Assembly (NCBI GenBank): GCA_964035575.1
Contig: OZ037867.1
Location: 1,479,921-1,543,920 of the forward strand
Direction of reading: 5' to 3'
Origin: Rhynchopus sp. YZ270_cl-10
Lineage: Eukaryota; Euglenozoa; Diplonemea; Diplonemida; Diplonemidae
DNA: 64,000 nucleotides
In this document: one piece after another, positions 34,201 through 41,593 of the stretch
Position numbering within the stretch: position 1 is the stretch's first letter
Layout of the letters: every line of letters begins with the position of its first letter
Program-made: the position numbers and the translations under genes
The notes under the pieces: generated by a model
Database searches by the model: none
Told to the model about the DNA's origin: nothing
Seen by the model: the letters and a program-made list of their open reading frames with translations, nothing else

Positions 34201-34210
34201 TGCTGTTCAC
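28241..34210 (-). CDS. Family C retrotransposon polyprotein with deleted endonuclease segment
   Basis: Open for 1989 codons from GTG at 34210; the first ATG lies further inside. Visible parts are a Ser/Asn-rich start, a cysteine segment shared with B (NPHPPPPHNNPKKRHLMPNH, then CNCDSS) and a hydrophobic helix (about nt 33455-33527). An OTU-like domain follows (MQGNCMYVSL, EHYEQV), then fingers (CPVPCCQGSRFHR...HIAGH, CGVC...CLQC), RT with QQGDPAGPLLFSL and YLDD (near 31220) and CX2CX9HX3C. The endonuclease start is present (RHNAVRD, KPADLFL, AIDVTV). Near 29920 the sequence jumps from ATKAEAAM to DRGCL; relative to A about 75 residues including the Lys-rich part are gone, in frame. Then come the second OTU-like domain (GDCAFDAV, GHYSPL), a zinc ribbon, a poly-Asn/Asp tract and the tail motif VPASVDEWRRHF fused in the same frame. 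Confidence 0.88.
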   Translation of the reverse strand: MNSITRGGSSCSSINNSSCRTNRSINGSGSSNSSSSISRGGSRCNSSSGSSNSGGNSTITNSCSGANRGGSRGNSNTCGGYNSNSTRNCYHSNPHPPPPHNNPKKRHLMPNHISSCNCDSSRNELLGVLGGAPVSPRLRSEGEGGEGDRGSSSNSNSSYRRGNSSGDPSWGGGGCGKGPRGWVSRAGTSAQPLILWRHSQGLVAMMDEILQWFPVTQTMLPSYEQVARWTTIVGAMWVYALVMAVMVSGLLFPPRRPRRYRRHWRRRSRRFFLIYKRSAERWQSRKQGTVRMEPGAMRGGADDGNVLGKAEVDALLERNGGKRIANDMQGNCMYVSLMGKMGSYLDVANERKELARSALTTEKKRGLRRHFDTEAEFSTWVAGVEGDAWGDLLTLHHIAMTWSLTILVVQPGACPMVVVNRERQSKKKTQKKKPREVRVISLIGEHYEQVQMDPAQASALANAAPIAELIPSRLAVSPIPGMTKDATSPLEGDSPLLYCPVPCCQGSRFHRDIPLSGPGLRAHIAGHLAEGDHIPHDTLRKFGLGQCGVCDGIRAAKNETCLQCSRLVQAVPRPSPTIRTPAQEVDDRDMPDWYEIAAAPIPTHDTVPKAIDRAAAVEFAKVLEDVAGCNDENSWKRLCMFAKLVLSRKRGGANINKKVVAQREAEVTEWSQGEIAAMWSAATRSLPGRGPGKERKEPTKEEREKACVTEVRNGRLAAGMSRLHKGGTAPVTIETTAKLRAKHPEEAPQVANTTAHVALEPLKPIDALKAIKSMSKGSSPGPFGLRGDHLKEWMVKHPDLNLLPLMTLVLDLLRRGQAPPEAAEFLAGATLVALKKGETDVRPISAGNTLRRVVSKIEVGSVRTQARDKLLPGRQVGVAVDGGLEAATMVVADYVKRNLGKNKVIVLVDYENAFNSIHRSTFLAATRKYLPTISPWIEWCYGRPTSLLHGDDLIQSQRGAQQGDPAGPLLFSLGIKELTEEVKAMPGIDASLWYLDDGTIMGPPEAVGRALKLVQERSLEMGLRVKLAKCEVIALGQQTPRDLAQAGLPVCAHGYPDDGACAACEGKAMKVQYGGFAFLGAPIGDDEFCESYMDKQVKEFAEQLRLLKDLKDVQVGLTLLRQCEGFARMVFYMRAIGHACTHQYLKEYDKEVDAALASLMGDTEGLLPEMARRQAALPCRAGGMGVRRIRDHWTAAAMGSRSGLHELCKVLDPEFQWDAEGWKETAMEHNRHVAEADKVDPLVRPATPVRQRELSAGILEEQLRRLYLEGDAADRARMNSLSLPHAGAWLMAPPTWEHHIPPEQFQAVCRIRMHLPLFADGVQCRQCGQAMDARGDHIFACKMGGHRILRHNAVRDFVYSVANEAGLGPTLEPQHLVLGNKKPADLFLSTGVGESRGRAIDVTVWTPTCKSMVQGAAVAKGYTATKAEAAMDRGCLRGDTAGALRERIEVDVAPLPGEDEHFRLPPDHLPPIDNAPDDGLFDIDVSALNPEEPAEHPDPPPCPNPADGSATRPQTFHEELWNTLGMTVPTVTVPFTVGDCAFDAVRWLLREWRDISSGDLRKLAVTRVKQDRDLANSAEPTFGSWVRWMSVEGSPDTRSWADVTALAGLSRALQIVVAVVRADSKTTFLRPAAAPRGAIALLHEGPVGAGHYSPLVVGAVARGMMMKMEPQIPPVEMQCMNTGTLSYMGDRQDRDGEMVTFEGCAAVFEDSIAHWFCSACPLKWCTNEACAGEGAKCAARRRRATTTPSTSTTSQGGSFYNNSNPAPPLAEVEIKEEELDEAFESSRMEMERRSNSNNNNNSNNNNDTNNDTNTDNNDDDVADTNHDTNMTENAAPTMTAMRTSFQQQKPSAILCELKEGSAKKGAWKEASARKRREQAEQRVAEKRAEKAAAKRRAPTAHPAGSDAPVEVASCARYGETVPASVDEWRRHFYPERGQKQGSTPLSPERALQDLQEWWEERQVSGDGRREKRETERFRNAKELLRRMAA

Positions 34211-34432
34211 TTGTCCCCTTTGCCCTCCTCCCCTGAAGAAGAAGTGGGGAGGCGCAGGTCAGGCTGAGGACCTTTCCGCTGCTAGCCGTCCTACACCCTT
34301 TTTACACATACCTGGGGTGTTTCCGACCAGCAGCCCCTCGGTCTCCTGGTTGTGTCCTTTCAGACGCGCCCTTCCACCGAGAGCACAGCTCACTACCACC
34401 CGTTGGCTTCTTCCGTATCACAGAAACTTCCG
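34208..34432 (-). promoter_or_regulatory. Conserved retrotransposon leader (C copy)
   Basis: Matches the leaders at 7391-7670 and 24761-24994 on the opposite strand, from CGGAAGTTTCTG to GGGACAAGTG, without the poly(A) insertion. Retains CAGGTATGTG and the TTCTTCTTCAG acceptor-like signal. The first bases are shortened (CCTCGCGGAAG instead of CGGACTTCGGAAG). Confidence 0.75.
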
Positions 34433-34599
34433 CGAGGATTATGGGACCTACGCGCTCCCGACTGCGCCAACCTCGCCTTGATATTATCGTATCATTAAGA
34501 AATACATGGGGTGCAAATTTCTACAGGTTTGCATGGCAAAAAAAAATTTTGAGTCAAAAATTTTTATGGGCTTCTGTGAAAACAATGACAGTTGTAGAA
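34433..34599. other. Spacer between element C and the RNA island
   Basis: 167 bp, AT-rich towards the right. I see no gene or repeat. It marks a sharp change from GC-rich retroelement DNA to AT-rich RNA-gene DNA. Confidence 0.6.
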
Positions 34600-35255
34600 C
34601 CTCTCGTAGCTCAATTGGTAGAGCGCTCGACTGTAGAATACTCGGTTATCGAGCGGTCGCTGGTTTTTTTTTTTTTTAATTTTTTTTTTTTTTTTTTTTT
34701 CCCGGTGGTCCGGGTTTTGAGTGTTTTTAGTGTTTTCTTTTTCCCAGAGAGGGTTGGGGGGAGGTGATCAGGGGTCTCAGGGACCTCGAATCAAAACAGA
34801 GGTGTCTTGACAAAAAAGGCTCAAAGGTGCAGAGGTCTGTTTAGCCTTACAGCAAATCCTTTAAAAAAGGAAAGGCCTTGAGACATAACAAAAGAGGGTT
34901 TTGAGGCAGACGGAGGGGCTCAACAAATAAGACCTTCCAGGACCCAAGTTTTTTCTAGCCCACAGCAACATAGGTAGAAAGAACATGAGAGGAAGAAGGG
35001 ACTTACCTGCATGTGAGATGAAGAGGGAAATAGGCAGAGGAGAAGGAGGGGCTTTTTCACTTCAGGGGTTCTTGATGGTCAGGGCTGGGTTTCTTCTAGG
35101 TGGAGATTCCCATGGGTAGACCAAAAAGAGAGAGTAGGTTGAGGTGAAAAAGTTTGGGACAATAAAGACAATAAAGACAATGTCAATTGGTAGAGCGCTC
35201 GACTGTAGAATACTCGGTTATCGAGCGGTCGCTGGTTCGATTCCGGCCGAGAGGA
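34600..35255 (+). pseudogene. tRNA-Tyr(GTA) with intron, split by an insertion
   Basis: The left piece (34600-34665) has the acceptor 5' strand, D arm and anticodon arm with GTA and an intron of 11 nt 3' of the anticodon, but lacks the T arm. The right piece (35183-35255) repeats the D arm onward and adds the T arm (TGGTTCGATTCCGG) and acceptor 3' strand, but lacks the first 11 bases. The shared 54 bp (34611-34664 and 35183-35236) are identical. Neither half can fold into a tRNA. No other Tyr gene is visible in the window. Confidence 0.9.
34665..35182 (-). mobile_element. 518-bp poly(A) retrosequence inserted in tRNA-Tyr
   Basis: Flanked by 54-bp direct duplications of the tRNA-Tyr gene. On the minus strand it ends in a long A run (34665-34700 region, with a TT interruption), so it entered by target-primed reverse transcription. 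Its minus-strand start, TTGTCTTTATTGTCTTTATT, resembles a phrase in the poly(A)-ended arms at 1-1960. No ORF longer than trivial. It may be a truncated or non-autonomous element. Confidence 0.8.
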
Positions 35256-35332
35256 TTTTTTTCATTTTCGTGTTCCAGGTTATTTTCTTCAAACAGATGA
35301 CTGCCTAAAAACAAAGAACGGTGAGAATTACA

Positions 35333-35414
35333 GCAGTCGTATCCAAGTGGTTACGGAGGTGGACTAGAAATCCATTGGGCTCTGCCCGCGCAGGTTCAAG
35401 TCCTGCCGACTGCG
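35333..35414 (+). tRNA. tRNA-Ser(AGA)
   Basis: Type II tRNA with long variable arm. Anticodon loop CTAGAAA, D arm with TATCCAAGTGG and T arm GCAGGTTCAAGTCCTGC; the acceptor GCAGTCG pairs with CGACTGC. One of four Ser tRNAs in the island. Confidence 0.95.
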
Positions 35415-35512
35415 ATTCATTTTTTGTTCACGAATTTTCGTGCATTTTCGTCGTTTCTGTGCTCATTTTAGACCATTTTGATGCGCGAAATTAAATCAGA
35501 GTGAAGATTGTA

Positions 35513-35584
35513 TCCTCGGTAGTATAGAGGTCAGTATTTCCGCCTGTCACGCGGAAGACCCGGGTTCAATTCCCGGCCGGGGAA
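35513..35584 (+). tRNA. tRNA-Asp(GTC), copy 1
   Basis: Loop CTGTCAC, T arm CCGGGTTCAATTCCCGG, acceptor TCCTCGG with CCGGGGA. Asp(GTC) is the only intact isoacceptor present twice in the main cluster (second at 41778, opposite strand). Confidence 0.96.
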
Positions 35585-35646
35585 TTCTTTTTTGTACAGG
35601 GCTCACATTCATTGTTTCGTTTCTTTTCTGATGAAAATCAAATCAG

Positions 35647-35719
35647 GCCCCGTTGGCGCAATGGATAGCGCGTTGGACTTCGAATCCAAAGGTTGCGGGT
35701 TCGAGTCCCGCACGGGGTT
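35647..35719 (+). tRNA. tRNA-Arg(TCG)
   Basis: Loop CTTCGAA with T33; T arm GCGGGTTCGAGTCCCGC; acceptor GCCCCGT with ACGGGGT. D arm contains GGCGCAATGG. Confidence 0.95.
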
Positions 35720-35989
35720 AACTTTTTGAACATTGTTTTTTTGAACTTTTTTGAAAACACAAAAAAGTGAGGTTGGTGTCAAGTGAAATCACAGTGGAAC
35801 AACAGATACAAATTTGGGTCCAGTGGGAAGGGGTCTCCCAGGAATTTTGGATTTTTTGGCAGTCAACCCATCCAGAAGAACCTTAAAAAATCTTGGGAAA
35901 AACTTGAAAACTGGAAATTCTTTGAAAAGCTGACATTTCAGAATTTTTTTCTGAACATGAAAATTTTGCTTCCTCCTAAAAAAAAGAAC

Positions 35990-36061
35990 TGCACTTACCG
36001 GGAGTCGAACCCGGGCCGCTCGCTTGGAAGGCGAGAATACTAACCGTTATACCATAAGTGC
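35990..36061 (-). tRNA. tRNA-Gly(TCC)
   Basis: Minus strand; loop CTTCCAA, T arm CCGGGTTCGACTCCCGG, acceptor GCACTTA with TAAGTGC. Standard cloverleaf. Confidence 0.95.
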
Positions 36062-36150
36062 TGTTACTTTCATGCAAAGTGTTTTCTTTGTGGGGGGCAA
36101 TTTCAAAATAAAAAAAATTTGAAATTGTTCAAATTGCCCAAAAAAAGAAG

Positions 36151-36222
36151 CAACCGTGGCAGGACTCGAACCTGCAACCGCCTGATCCGTGGTCAGGCGC
36201 TCTTCCATTGAGCCACACGGTC
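36151..36222 (-). tRNA. tRNA-Arg(ACG), C at position 33
   Basis: Minus strand; anticodon stem CCTGA/TCAGG encloses loop CCACGGA, so the anticodon is ACG preceded by C rather than the near-universal U33. Acceptor GACCGTG pairs with CACGGTT (one G-T). D arm GCTC/GAGC and T arm GCAGG/CCTGC are intact. Confidence 0.88.
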
Positions 36223-36310
36223 CATGTCTTTAGGCAATAGTATTTTTTATGTGGCCTGCATATTTTTGGAGTTGGAAAAAATGAAAATGGTTGATTGTAC
36301 AGCTAAAAAA

Positions 36311-36381
36311 GCGGTTACCGAGAATTGAACTCGGGTCTCCCGTGCCACAAACGGGTGTTCTAACCACTAAACCATAACCGC
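36311..36381 (-). tRNA. tRNA-His(GTG)
   Basis: Minus strand; stem CCCGT/ACGGG, loop TTGTGGC, T arm CCGAGTTCAATTCTCGG, acceptor GCGGTTA with TAACCGC. Confidence 0.95.
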
Positions 36382-36497
36382 TTGAATATTCCCACTTATT
36401 GGGATCTCAGAAAGGGTTTTATTTCCCGGGATATTGTGAAATATTTTTCAATCATGCAACGAGCGGCAACTCGAGCACAATTTCGACTAATATCGTA

Positions 36498-36568
36498 GCG
36501 TAATTGGTCTAGTGGTAGAATGGCCCCCCGCCACGGGGTCGGCCCGGGTTCGATTCCCGGATTACGCA
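36498..36568 (+). tRNA. tRNA-Gly(GCC), C at position 33
   Basis: Stem GCCCC/GGGGT encloses loop CCGCCAC: anticodon GCC with C32 and C33. T arm CCGGGTTCGATTCCCGG, acceptor GCGTAAT with ATTACGC. Confidence 0.92.
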
Positions 36569-36739
36569 CTCTCTTTTTGCGATTGACAAAAGCAAAACAA
36601 TATGGTTTCGGACAGTTTCAGGTCAGTCACAAACTCATTCAAAACGAAAAAGTGGAAATGATATTTACTCTTTCTTGTGTAAGGATTCTTAGTGGAGAAA
36701 GAAATTTTTTGTCTGATGCCGGTTTTTGCTCGACATAGT

Positions 36740-37065
36740 AAGTCAGTTCAGTCACAACTTCCATCACAATCGAAAAAAAATTTGACTCATATGTTTATAA
36801 ACCCATGCTGACTTACATGTTTATTTGTTCACAAAAATCCCAGTTCATAAACATGTAAGTCAGTATGGCCGCTCTGGTGGCCGCATGTTTTTGGGTTAAC
36901 TTACGTGTTTATGAAAAACCTGACTTACATGTTTATTTGTTCACAAAATTCCCTGGGTTAATAACCATGTAAGTCAGGTTTTTCATAACCATGTAAGTCA
37001 GGTTGGGACTACAACATGTTCATAAACCCAACCTGACTTACATGTATATTTCTTCACAAAATTCC
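36740..37065. repeat. Inverted/direct copies of CTGACTTACATGTTTATG
   Basis: At least eight copies of CTGACTTACATGTTTATG or its complement CATAAACATGTAAGTCAG, several arranged as hairpins (for example around 36805-36865 and 36910-36985). The same word recurs at 60033-60120, just beyond the second arm of the large inverted repeat. Confidence 0.8.
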
Positions 37066-37104
37066 CAAGATATGGCCGGTGCACTGGTCAGAGACATCAC
37101 GTTT

Positions 37105-37305
37105 GCGGGCCAACCCCCCTGTGCGCCCGATTAGCTTACCCCCCTGTGCGCCCGATTAGGAATACCCCCCTGTGCGCCCGATTAGGAATACCCCCCTGTG
37201 CGCCCGATTAGGAATACCCCTGTGCGCCCGATTAGGAATACCCCTGTGCGCCCGATTAGCTTACCCCCCTGTGCGCCCGATTAGGGATCCCCCTGTGCGC
37301 CCACC
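37105..37305 (+). repeat. CCCCTGTGCGCCCGATTAG minisatellite
   Basis: Eight tandem copies of CCCCTGTGCGCCCGATTAG with spacers GAATA, CTTAC or GGAT. A related GGGCGCACAG motif appears in reverse orientation three times at 40735-40805. Confidence 0.9.
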
Positions 37306-37662
37306 TACCTAGTCACTGTGACCAGGTGCCTGGTCAGATCTGACCAGGTACCCTTACTAATATGCCTTACCAATATGGCCAGGGGTGTGGTATGTTGGGT
37401 GCACAAGGGAGTTTCACGATGGGGGAATACATGCTGGACATGTGCCTTATCTTATGCACAGGTGCAATGGATGGCATAGCAAACCCGTATACCCATTGCG
37501 TGTGTGGGTTTGCTGGCCTAGGACTGTATGGAAAGTGCACGGGTCCACCGCAGTGCAACCAGTCATGCACCAAGGGCAACTGGCTGTTTTATCAATTTTT
37601 GAACTTTTTTTTAGACATTGCCAAACCTTCTCCATAATCTGAGATCTTGGGAAACAAGATAA

Positions 37663-37735
37663 GCTCGCGTGGCGCAATGGAAGCGCGTCGGTTCCCGACG
37701 CCGGAGGTTGCGGGTTCGATCCCCGCCGCGAGTAC
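37663..37735 (+). tRNA. tRNA-Arg(CCG), C at position 33
   Basis: Acceptor GCTCGCG/CGCGAGT, D arm GCGC/GCGC, stem TCGGT/GCCGG (two G-T pairs), loop TCCCGAC giving anticodon CCG after C33, T arm GCGGGTTCGATCCCCGC. The alternative pairing GCGTCGG/CCGACGC would leave a loop of three and is rejected. Confidence 0.85.
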
Positions 37736-37871
37736 TTTTTATTCATTCCAAAATATTTTTGGATTTCCTTCTTCTCAGAGCTTTCTTGTCACAAAACTTT
37801 GCCAAATTGAAAATTCAGAAATGCGAAAATATCAAAAAACAGCTCCGAAATTTGAAAGCAATTAAAAAGGA

Positions 37872-37943
37872 TTCCCCCTCCGGGGTTTGAACCCGGGTCG
37901 CCTGGGTGAAAGCCAGGTATACTAACCACTGTACTAAAGGGGA
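37872..37943 (-). tRNA. tRNA-Glu(TTC)
   Basis: Minus strand; loop CTTTCAC, T arm CCGGGTTCAAACCCCGG, acceptor TCCCCTT with AGGGGGA. Closely similar D arm to the Asp and Gly genes. Confidence 0.95.
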
Positions 37944-38040
37944 GGTGATACTTAGGCACAATCCAAAAAGGGTACTTTTGTGCAAGGAACATGGAATTTC
38001 AAACGAAAAAATAAATAAAAATGAAAATCCAAAAAGACAA

Positions 38041-38112
38041 GGGCTCGGCGGGGAATTGAACCCCGGACCTCTCGCACCCTAAGCGAGAATCATGCCACTA
38101 GACCACCGAGCC
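38041..38112 (-). tRNA. tRNA-Pro(AGG)
   Basis: Minus strand; stem CTCGC/GCGAG, loop TTAGGGT, T arm CGGGGTTCAATTCCCCG, acceptor GGCTCGG with CCGAGCC. Sister of Pro(TGG) at 41414. Confidence 0.95.
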
Positions 38113-38226
38113 ACGAATTCTCTCGCATTCTCTTCGTACCAAGGCCATAAGTTTCCATCATTCCTTGTGTGTGTTTTCGTTTTGAATAAGGTCCCCATGT
38201 AAATGCTGTCTTCGCTAACAATCAGA

Positions 38227-38299
38227 TCCTCCTTGGCGCAGTCGGTAGCGCGTCAGGCTGTTAACCTGCAGGTCGTTGGTTCGAACCCAACAGGAGGAG
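38227..38299 (+). tRNA. tRNA-Asn(GTT)
   Basis: Loop CTGTTAA, T arm GTTGGTTCGAACCCAAC, acceptor TCCTCCT with AGGAGGA. Confidence 0.96.
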
Positions 38300-38553
38300 A
38301 TTTTTCATTTTTTTGAGTTTTTGACTCTATTTTGTATTTTGAGCTAAAAACCCACATTGTGTGTCATCTTGATGTTGAAACTATTTTTCAGGATTTCCAA
38401 GGTTGTCTCACCAAAAAAACCAATCATCTTTGAATGCTGTCCTAACTTGGAGATTCTTGACCTGAAGATAAAACAGATTTTGTCAGGTTTTTTTTGAGCT
38501 TGGAAATGTTCAGAAAAGAATGACAAAAAGGTGTCAACGCAATGTATAAAAAA

Positions 38554-38635
38554 CGCGAACGGCAAGGTTCGAACTTGCGCATGCAGAGCACACTCGCTTA
38601 GCAGGCGAGCCCCGTAACCACTTGGGTACGTCCGC
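38554..38635 (-). tRNA. tRNA-Ser(GCT)
   Basis: Minus strand; type II with long variable arm, stem CTCGC/GCGAG, loop CTGCTAA, T arm GCAAGTTCGAACCTTGC, acceptor GCGGACG with CGTTCGC. Confidence 0.95.
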
Positions 38636-38855
38636 TTAATTACCTGTCAGTACTTAGGACGAAGCTTGTACTTTGTTTAACGACACGTTAGTGATCACTT
38701 GTGTGGTCACCAAAAATCATCACAATTGTGACCACCAAAAAAATTTTTTGGGCACGATTTCGCGCGATGGTGAGCTCATTGCACGACGGCCGACACACCA
38801 TGTTTTCCAACAAATTAAAAAAATTCCAGAAAAATTCAGGTATCAATACAAAAAG

Positions 38856-38928
38856 CACCTCCCGCGGGGCTCGAACCCGCGACCACAAGGTTAAGGGCCT
38901 TGCGCTCTACCGACTGAGCTAGGGAGGC
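38856..38928 (-). tRNA. tRNA-Lys(CTT), C at position 33
   Basis: Minus strand; stem CAAGG/CCTTG, loop CCCTTAA: anticodon CTT preceded by C33, whereas Lys(TTT) at 39356 has T33. T arm GCGGGTTCGAGCCCCGC, acceptor GCCTCCC with GGGAGGT. Confidence 0.93.
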
Positions 38929-39010
38929 TCATATTAACTTAAACCAAAGAATCAAGATGGGGTACTTGTGTTTCCATCGTTGTTGCGTGAACAAAAGGAT
39001 CCGGATTATC

Positions 39011-39082
39011 TCTCCTATGGTGTAGTGGTTAGCACCCTGGACTTTGAATCCAGTAGCCGCGGTTCAAACCCGCGTGGGAGAA
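39011..39082 (+). tRNA. tRNA-Gln(TTG)
   Basis: Stem CTGGA/TCCAG, loop CTTTGAA, T arm GCGGTTCAAACCCGC, acceptor TCTCCTA with TGGGAGA. Confidence 0.94.
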
Positions 39083-39196
39083 CTTTTCTTTTTCCAAGTG
39101 TTTTCAATATTTTTTGGAGCTTTGTCACACACATCTTCAATCTCTGCATTTGATGACAAAACATAGATCACAGAAATCAAACGAAAAGGTAAAGAA

Positions 39197-39278
39197 CGCT
39201 GACGGCAGGGTTCGAACCTGCGCGGGCAGAGCCCAGTGGATTTCAAGTCCACCTCCGTAACCACTTGGATACGTCAGC
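39197..39278 (-). tRNA. tRNA-Ser(TGA)
   Basis: Minus strand; type II, stem GTGGA/TCCAC, loop CTTGAAA, T arm GCAGGTTCGAACCCTGC, acceptor GCTGACG with CGTCAGC. Body nearly the same as Ser(AGA) and Ser(CGA). Confidence 0.95.
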
Positions 39279-39355
39279 ATAGTTGAGGAAGTACAACGCC
39301 CCAGATCCTGAAAATGAGCGCAAAAAAGAGAATCCAATTGATCCAAAAAAGTAGG

Positions 39356-39427
39356 CACCCGCCGTGGGGATCGAACCCACGACCATTGGATTAAAAGTCC
39401 AACGCTCTACCGCTGAGCTAGGCGGGC
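39356..39427 (-). tRNA. tRNA-Lys(TTT)
   Basis: Minus strand; stem TTGGA/TCCAA, loop CTTTTAA, T arm GTGGGTTCGATCCCCAC, acceptor GCCCGCC with GGCGGGT. Confidence 0.96.
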
Positions 39428-39540
39428 ATTCGTTTTAAAGGAAAGAGTCAATTTCAAGGCTTGTTGCGTTCTTGAAAAAAACTGACAAAAAGACGAACAG
39501 AAAGTGCCCCAAGTACGTCTCCTTGAGGGACATTTATCAG

Positions 39541-39612
39541 GGGCGTTTAGCTCAGTGGTAGAGCGCCCGTTCTGCATACGGGAGGCCGAGGGTTCGAACC
39601 CCTCAATGTCCA
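39541..39612 (+). tRNA. tRNA-Ala(TGC), C at position 33
   Basis: Acceptor GGGCGTT/AATGTCC, including the G3-T70 wobble pair that identifies Ala tRNAs. Stem CCCGT/ACGGG, loop TCTGCAT (C33, anticodon TGC), T arm GAGGGTTCGAACCCCTC. Confidence 0.94.
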
Positions 39613-39649
39613 TTTTTTTGCCTTATTTTGTTGATTATTTTTTGGTTGG

Positions 39650-40320
39650 GCCAGTTAACACACAAAAATATGAACTGGCACCATTGTGCAGTGCCTGCGA
39701 TGAGGATGTGTGTGATGGTCCAATTGGCGAGTCTGATGTCATAATGTGTTCAGGAACATCCAAATGACCCATTTTCCCAACGTTTTCACATTTTTGAGCA
39801 TTTTGCTATTACGCAATAGTGGTACAATAGGCATTTTACTGGGTCATTTTAACCAACTCTATCAGGACACTTCTGATGCTCCAATTGGCGATTCTGACCT
39901 CATAATGGCTTCATGAGCAGCCGAATAACCCGTTTTCCAAATATTTTCACATTTTTGAACATTTTGCCATTCGTGGAATGGTGGCACAAAAGTCATTTTA
40001 CTGGGTCATTTTCGCCAACTCGATCAGGGCACTTCTGGTGCTCCAATTTGCGGTTCTGACCTCATAATGGATTCAAGAGCACCCAAATAACCCATTTTCC
40101 CAACGTTTTCACATTTTAGACTATTTTTGCTATTGCGGAATGGCAGTACAATAGGCAGTTTACTGGGTCATTTTCGCCAACTCGATCAGGATACTTCTGA
40201 TGCTCTAATCACATCGTTTAACCTCATAATGCATTCAGGAGCACCCAAATAACCCATTTTCCCAATGTTTTCGCATTTTTGACCATTTTGCTGTTGCAGA
40301 GTATCAGTAAGATGAGGTCA
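39650..40320 (-). repeat. Satellite monomers, about 162 bp, between tRNA genes
   Basis: Four diverged copies on the minus strand of the satellite found at 45.25-47.05 kb. Each carries GATGCTCCAATT near one end, a CCTCATAATG core and CCCATTTTCCCAACGTTTTC. They fill the gap between Ala(TGC) and Ile(AAT). No gene seen. Confidence 0.85.
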
Positions 40321-40397
40321 TGCAAATACAGTTTTGTGCACAACAGAAAAAAAATAGTGTGTACCCCAGGTTGGCGATTCCTTTCGTCATTATTGTC

Positions 40398-40470
40398 GGT
40401 CGTGTAGCTCAGTCGGTAGAGCATTGGTCTAATAAGCCAACGGTCCCAGGTTCGAGCCCTGTCACGACCA
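40398..40470 (+). tRNA. tRNA-Ile(AAT)
   Basis: Stem TTGGT/GCCAA, loop CTAATAA, T arm CAGGTTCGAGCCCTG, acceptor GGTCGTG with CACGACC. Confidence 0.95.
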
Positions 40471-40548
40471 ATACTTTTTCTACTACTTTGACTTTGACCT
40501 GTTCAAAAAATGTTGGCCGTGTAAAAAATATGCATACCCTAAAACAAG

Positions 40549-40555
40549 GCCTCTT

Positions 40556-40604
<49 letters not shown>

Positions 40605-40621
40605 AATCCCAGGTGGAGGCA
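40549..40621 (+). tRNA. tRNA-Phe(GAA)
   Basis: Stem CAGAC-type, loop CTGAAGA, T arm CTGGTTCAATCCCAG, acceptor GCCTCTT with TGGAGGC. Confidence 0.95.
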
Positions 40622-41216
40622 CTTCTCTTTTTTCCCCTCAACTCTAATAACAATTTTCAATGTGCGCTGTGCTACTACATCCCAATTTTTTGGACGAAAA
40701 TTTTTTGGTATGTTGGGTGCACAGCGCAGACCCCGATATGGGCGCACAGAACACCCCCCCATTGTGGGCGCACAGAACAGGCCCTCCGTTGTGGGCGCAC
40801 AGCTCACTGTGTGCTGTGCAAAGTTTCAGCATATGGCTTCTGGCAACAAAAACTTAAAAAAAATTTTGGCCGAAAATTATTTTTTGGCCTGCAATCAGGT
40901 TGAGCTGAGACGCTATGTAACCTGTCAGTCTGTTTCATGTTCCCACTGATCAAAGTTCGTTCGAGATGGAAAGGACTGAAAAGGAAGCACATGCGGAAAT
41001 GTTAAGGAATTCCCACCCATTTCCACATGTGCTTCCGGCAACAAAAACTGATCGCTCCGGGATTTGATTTTGGTACCATTTTTCACCAAATCCAAAAAAA
41101 TAGGCAGAGTAGCACAGCCGCAAACGTTAGCATTATGACACGTGTTTGCGGATGTGCGCTCACCCCAAAAAAAATGGACAACACAAGGCCAAAAAACAAA
41201 CACACAAAAAGAAGTG
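40622..41216. other. Gene-free spacer with GGGCGCACAG repeats
   Basis: Three copies of GGGCGCACAG (40735-40805) and AT-rich sequence. Overlapping small ORFs on both strands are not supported. Confidence 0.6.
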
Positions 41217-41290
41217 TACACCTATCCGGGTTTGAACCGGAGACCTCCTCGGTGTTAACGAGGCGTCATAACCAACTAGACCATAGGTGC
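41217..41290 (-). tRNA. tRNA-Val(AAC)
   Basis: Minus strand; stem CCTCG/CGAGG, loop TTAACAC, T arm CCGGTTCAAACCCGG, acceptor GCACCTA with TAGGTGT. Confidence 0.94.
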
Positions 41291-41413
41291 TGACATTTAT
41301 ATGGTTCATAGAAACGAGATGGTGTGTGCATTCACCACCCAGAACTCAAAACTGTGTCAAAATAAAAAAAAAATTTTGGACAGAAGAAAATGGGAATATG
41401 GGTACAAAACGAA

Positions 41414-41485
41414 GGCTTAGTGGTCTAGTGGCATGATTCTCGCTTTGGGTGCGAGAGGTCCAGGGTTCGATTCCCTGCTGAGCCC
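41414..41485 (+). tRNA. tRNA-Pro(TGG)
   Basis: Stem CTCGC/GCGAG, loop TTTGGGT, T arm CAGGGTTCGATTCCCTG, acceptor GGCTTAG with CTGAGCC. Confidence 0.95.
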
Positions 41486-41593
41486 CTCTTTTTTTCGAGA
41501 TTTTGTGTCACAAATTTTTTGTCAGAAAAAACAAATTGTGAAAAAAACTGATCCCTTGAAAAATTGATTCTGGACAATAGAAGGAAAAAAGTG

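Larger units (their letters stand above)
28210..34432 (-). mobile_element. Family C non-LTR retrotransposon
   Basis: Minus-strand element: leader (34432-34208), one long ORF, and a very short 3' tail cut off by the TIR element 35 bp after the stop. The domain order matches family A, but the endonuclease has an internal deletion. The 3' UTR and poly(A) seen in A and B are missing, either removed or displaced by the TIR element. Probably unable to cut its target; could be mobilised in trans if its 3' end were intact. Confidence 0.85.
36569..37662. other. Spacer with palindromic and tandem repeats, no gene
   Basis: Holds two short repeat families annotated separately (36740-37060 and 37105-37305) and about 350 bp (37306-37662) in which I see no RNA gene. 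Small ORFs of 70-100 codons overlap on both strands and are not supported by homology or composition. Confidence 0.6.

Noticed and set aside
37105-37305. CRISPR array
   Set aside because: Repeats of 19 bp with 4-6 bp nearly identical spacers in a eukaryotic genome; a minisatellite.
39520-39545. GGACATT upstream of tRNA-Ala(TGC) as a displaced acceptor strand
   Set aside because: GGGCGTT directly before the D arm pairs fully with AATGTCC when two G-T pairs are allowed, including G3-T70, so the gene is intact and the upstream match is chance.
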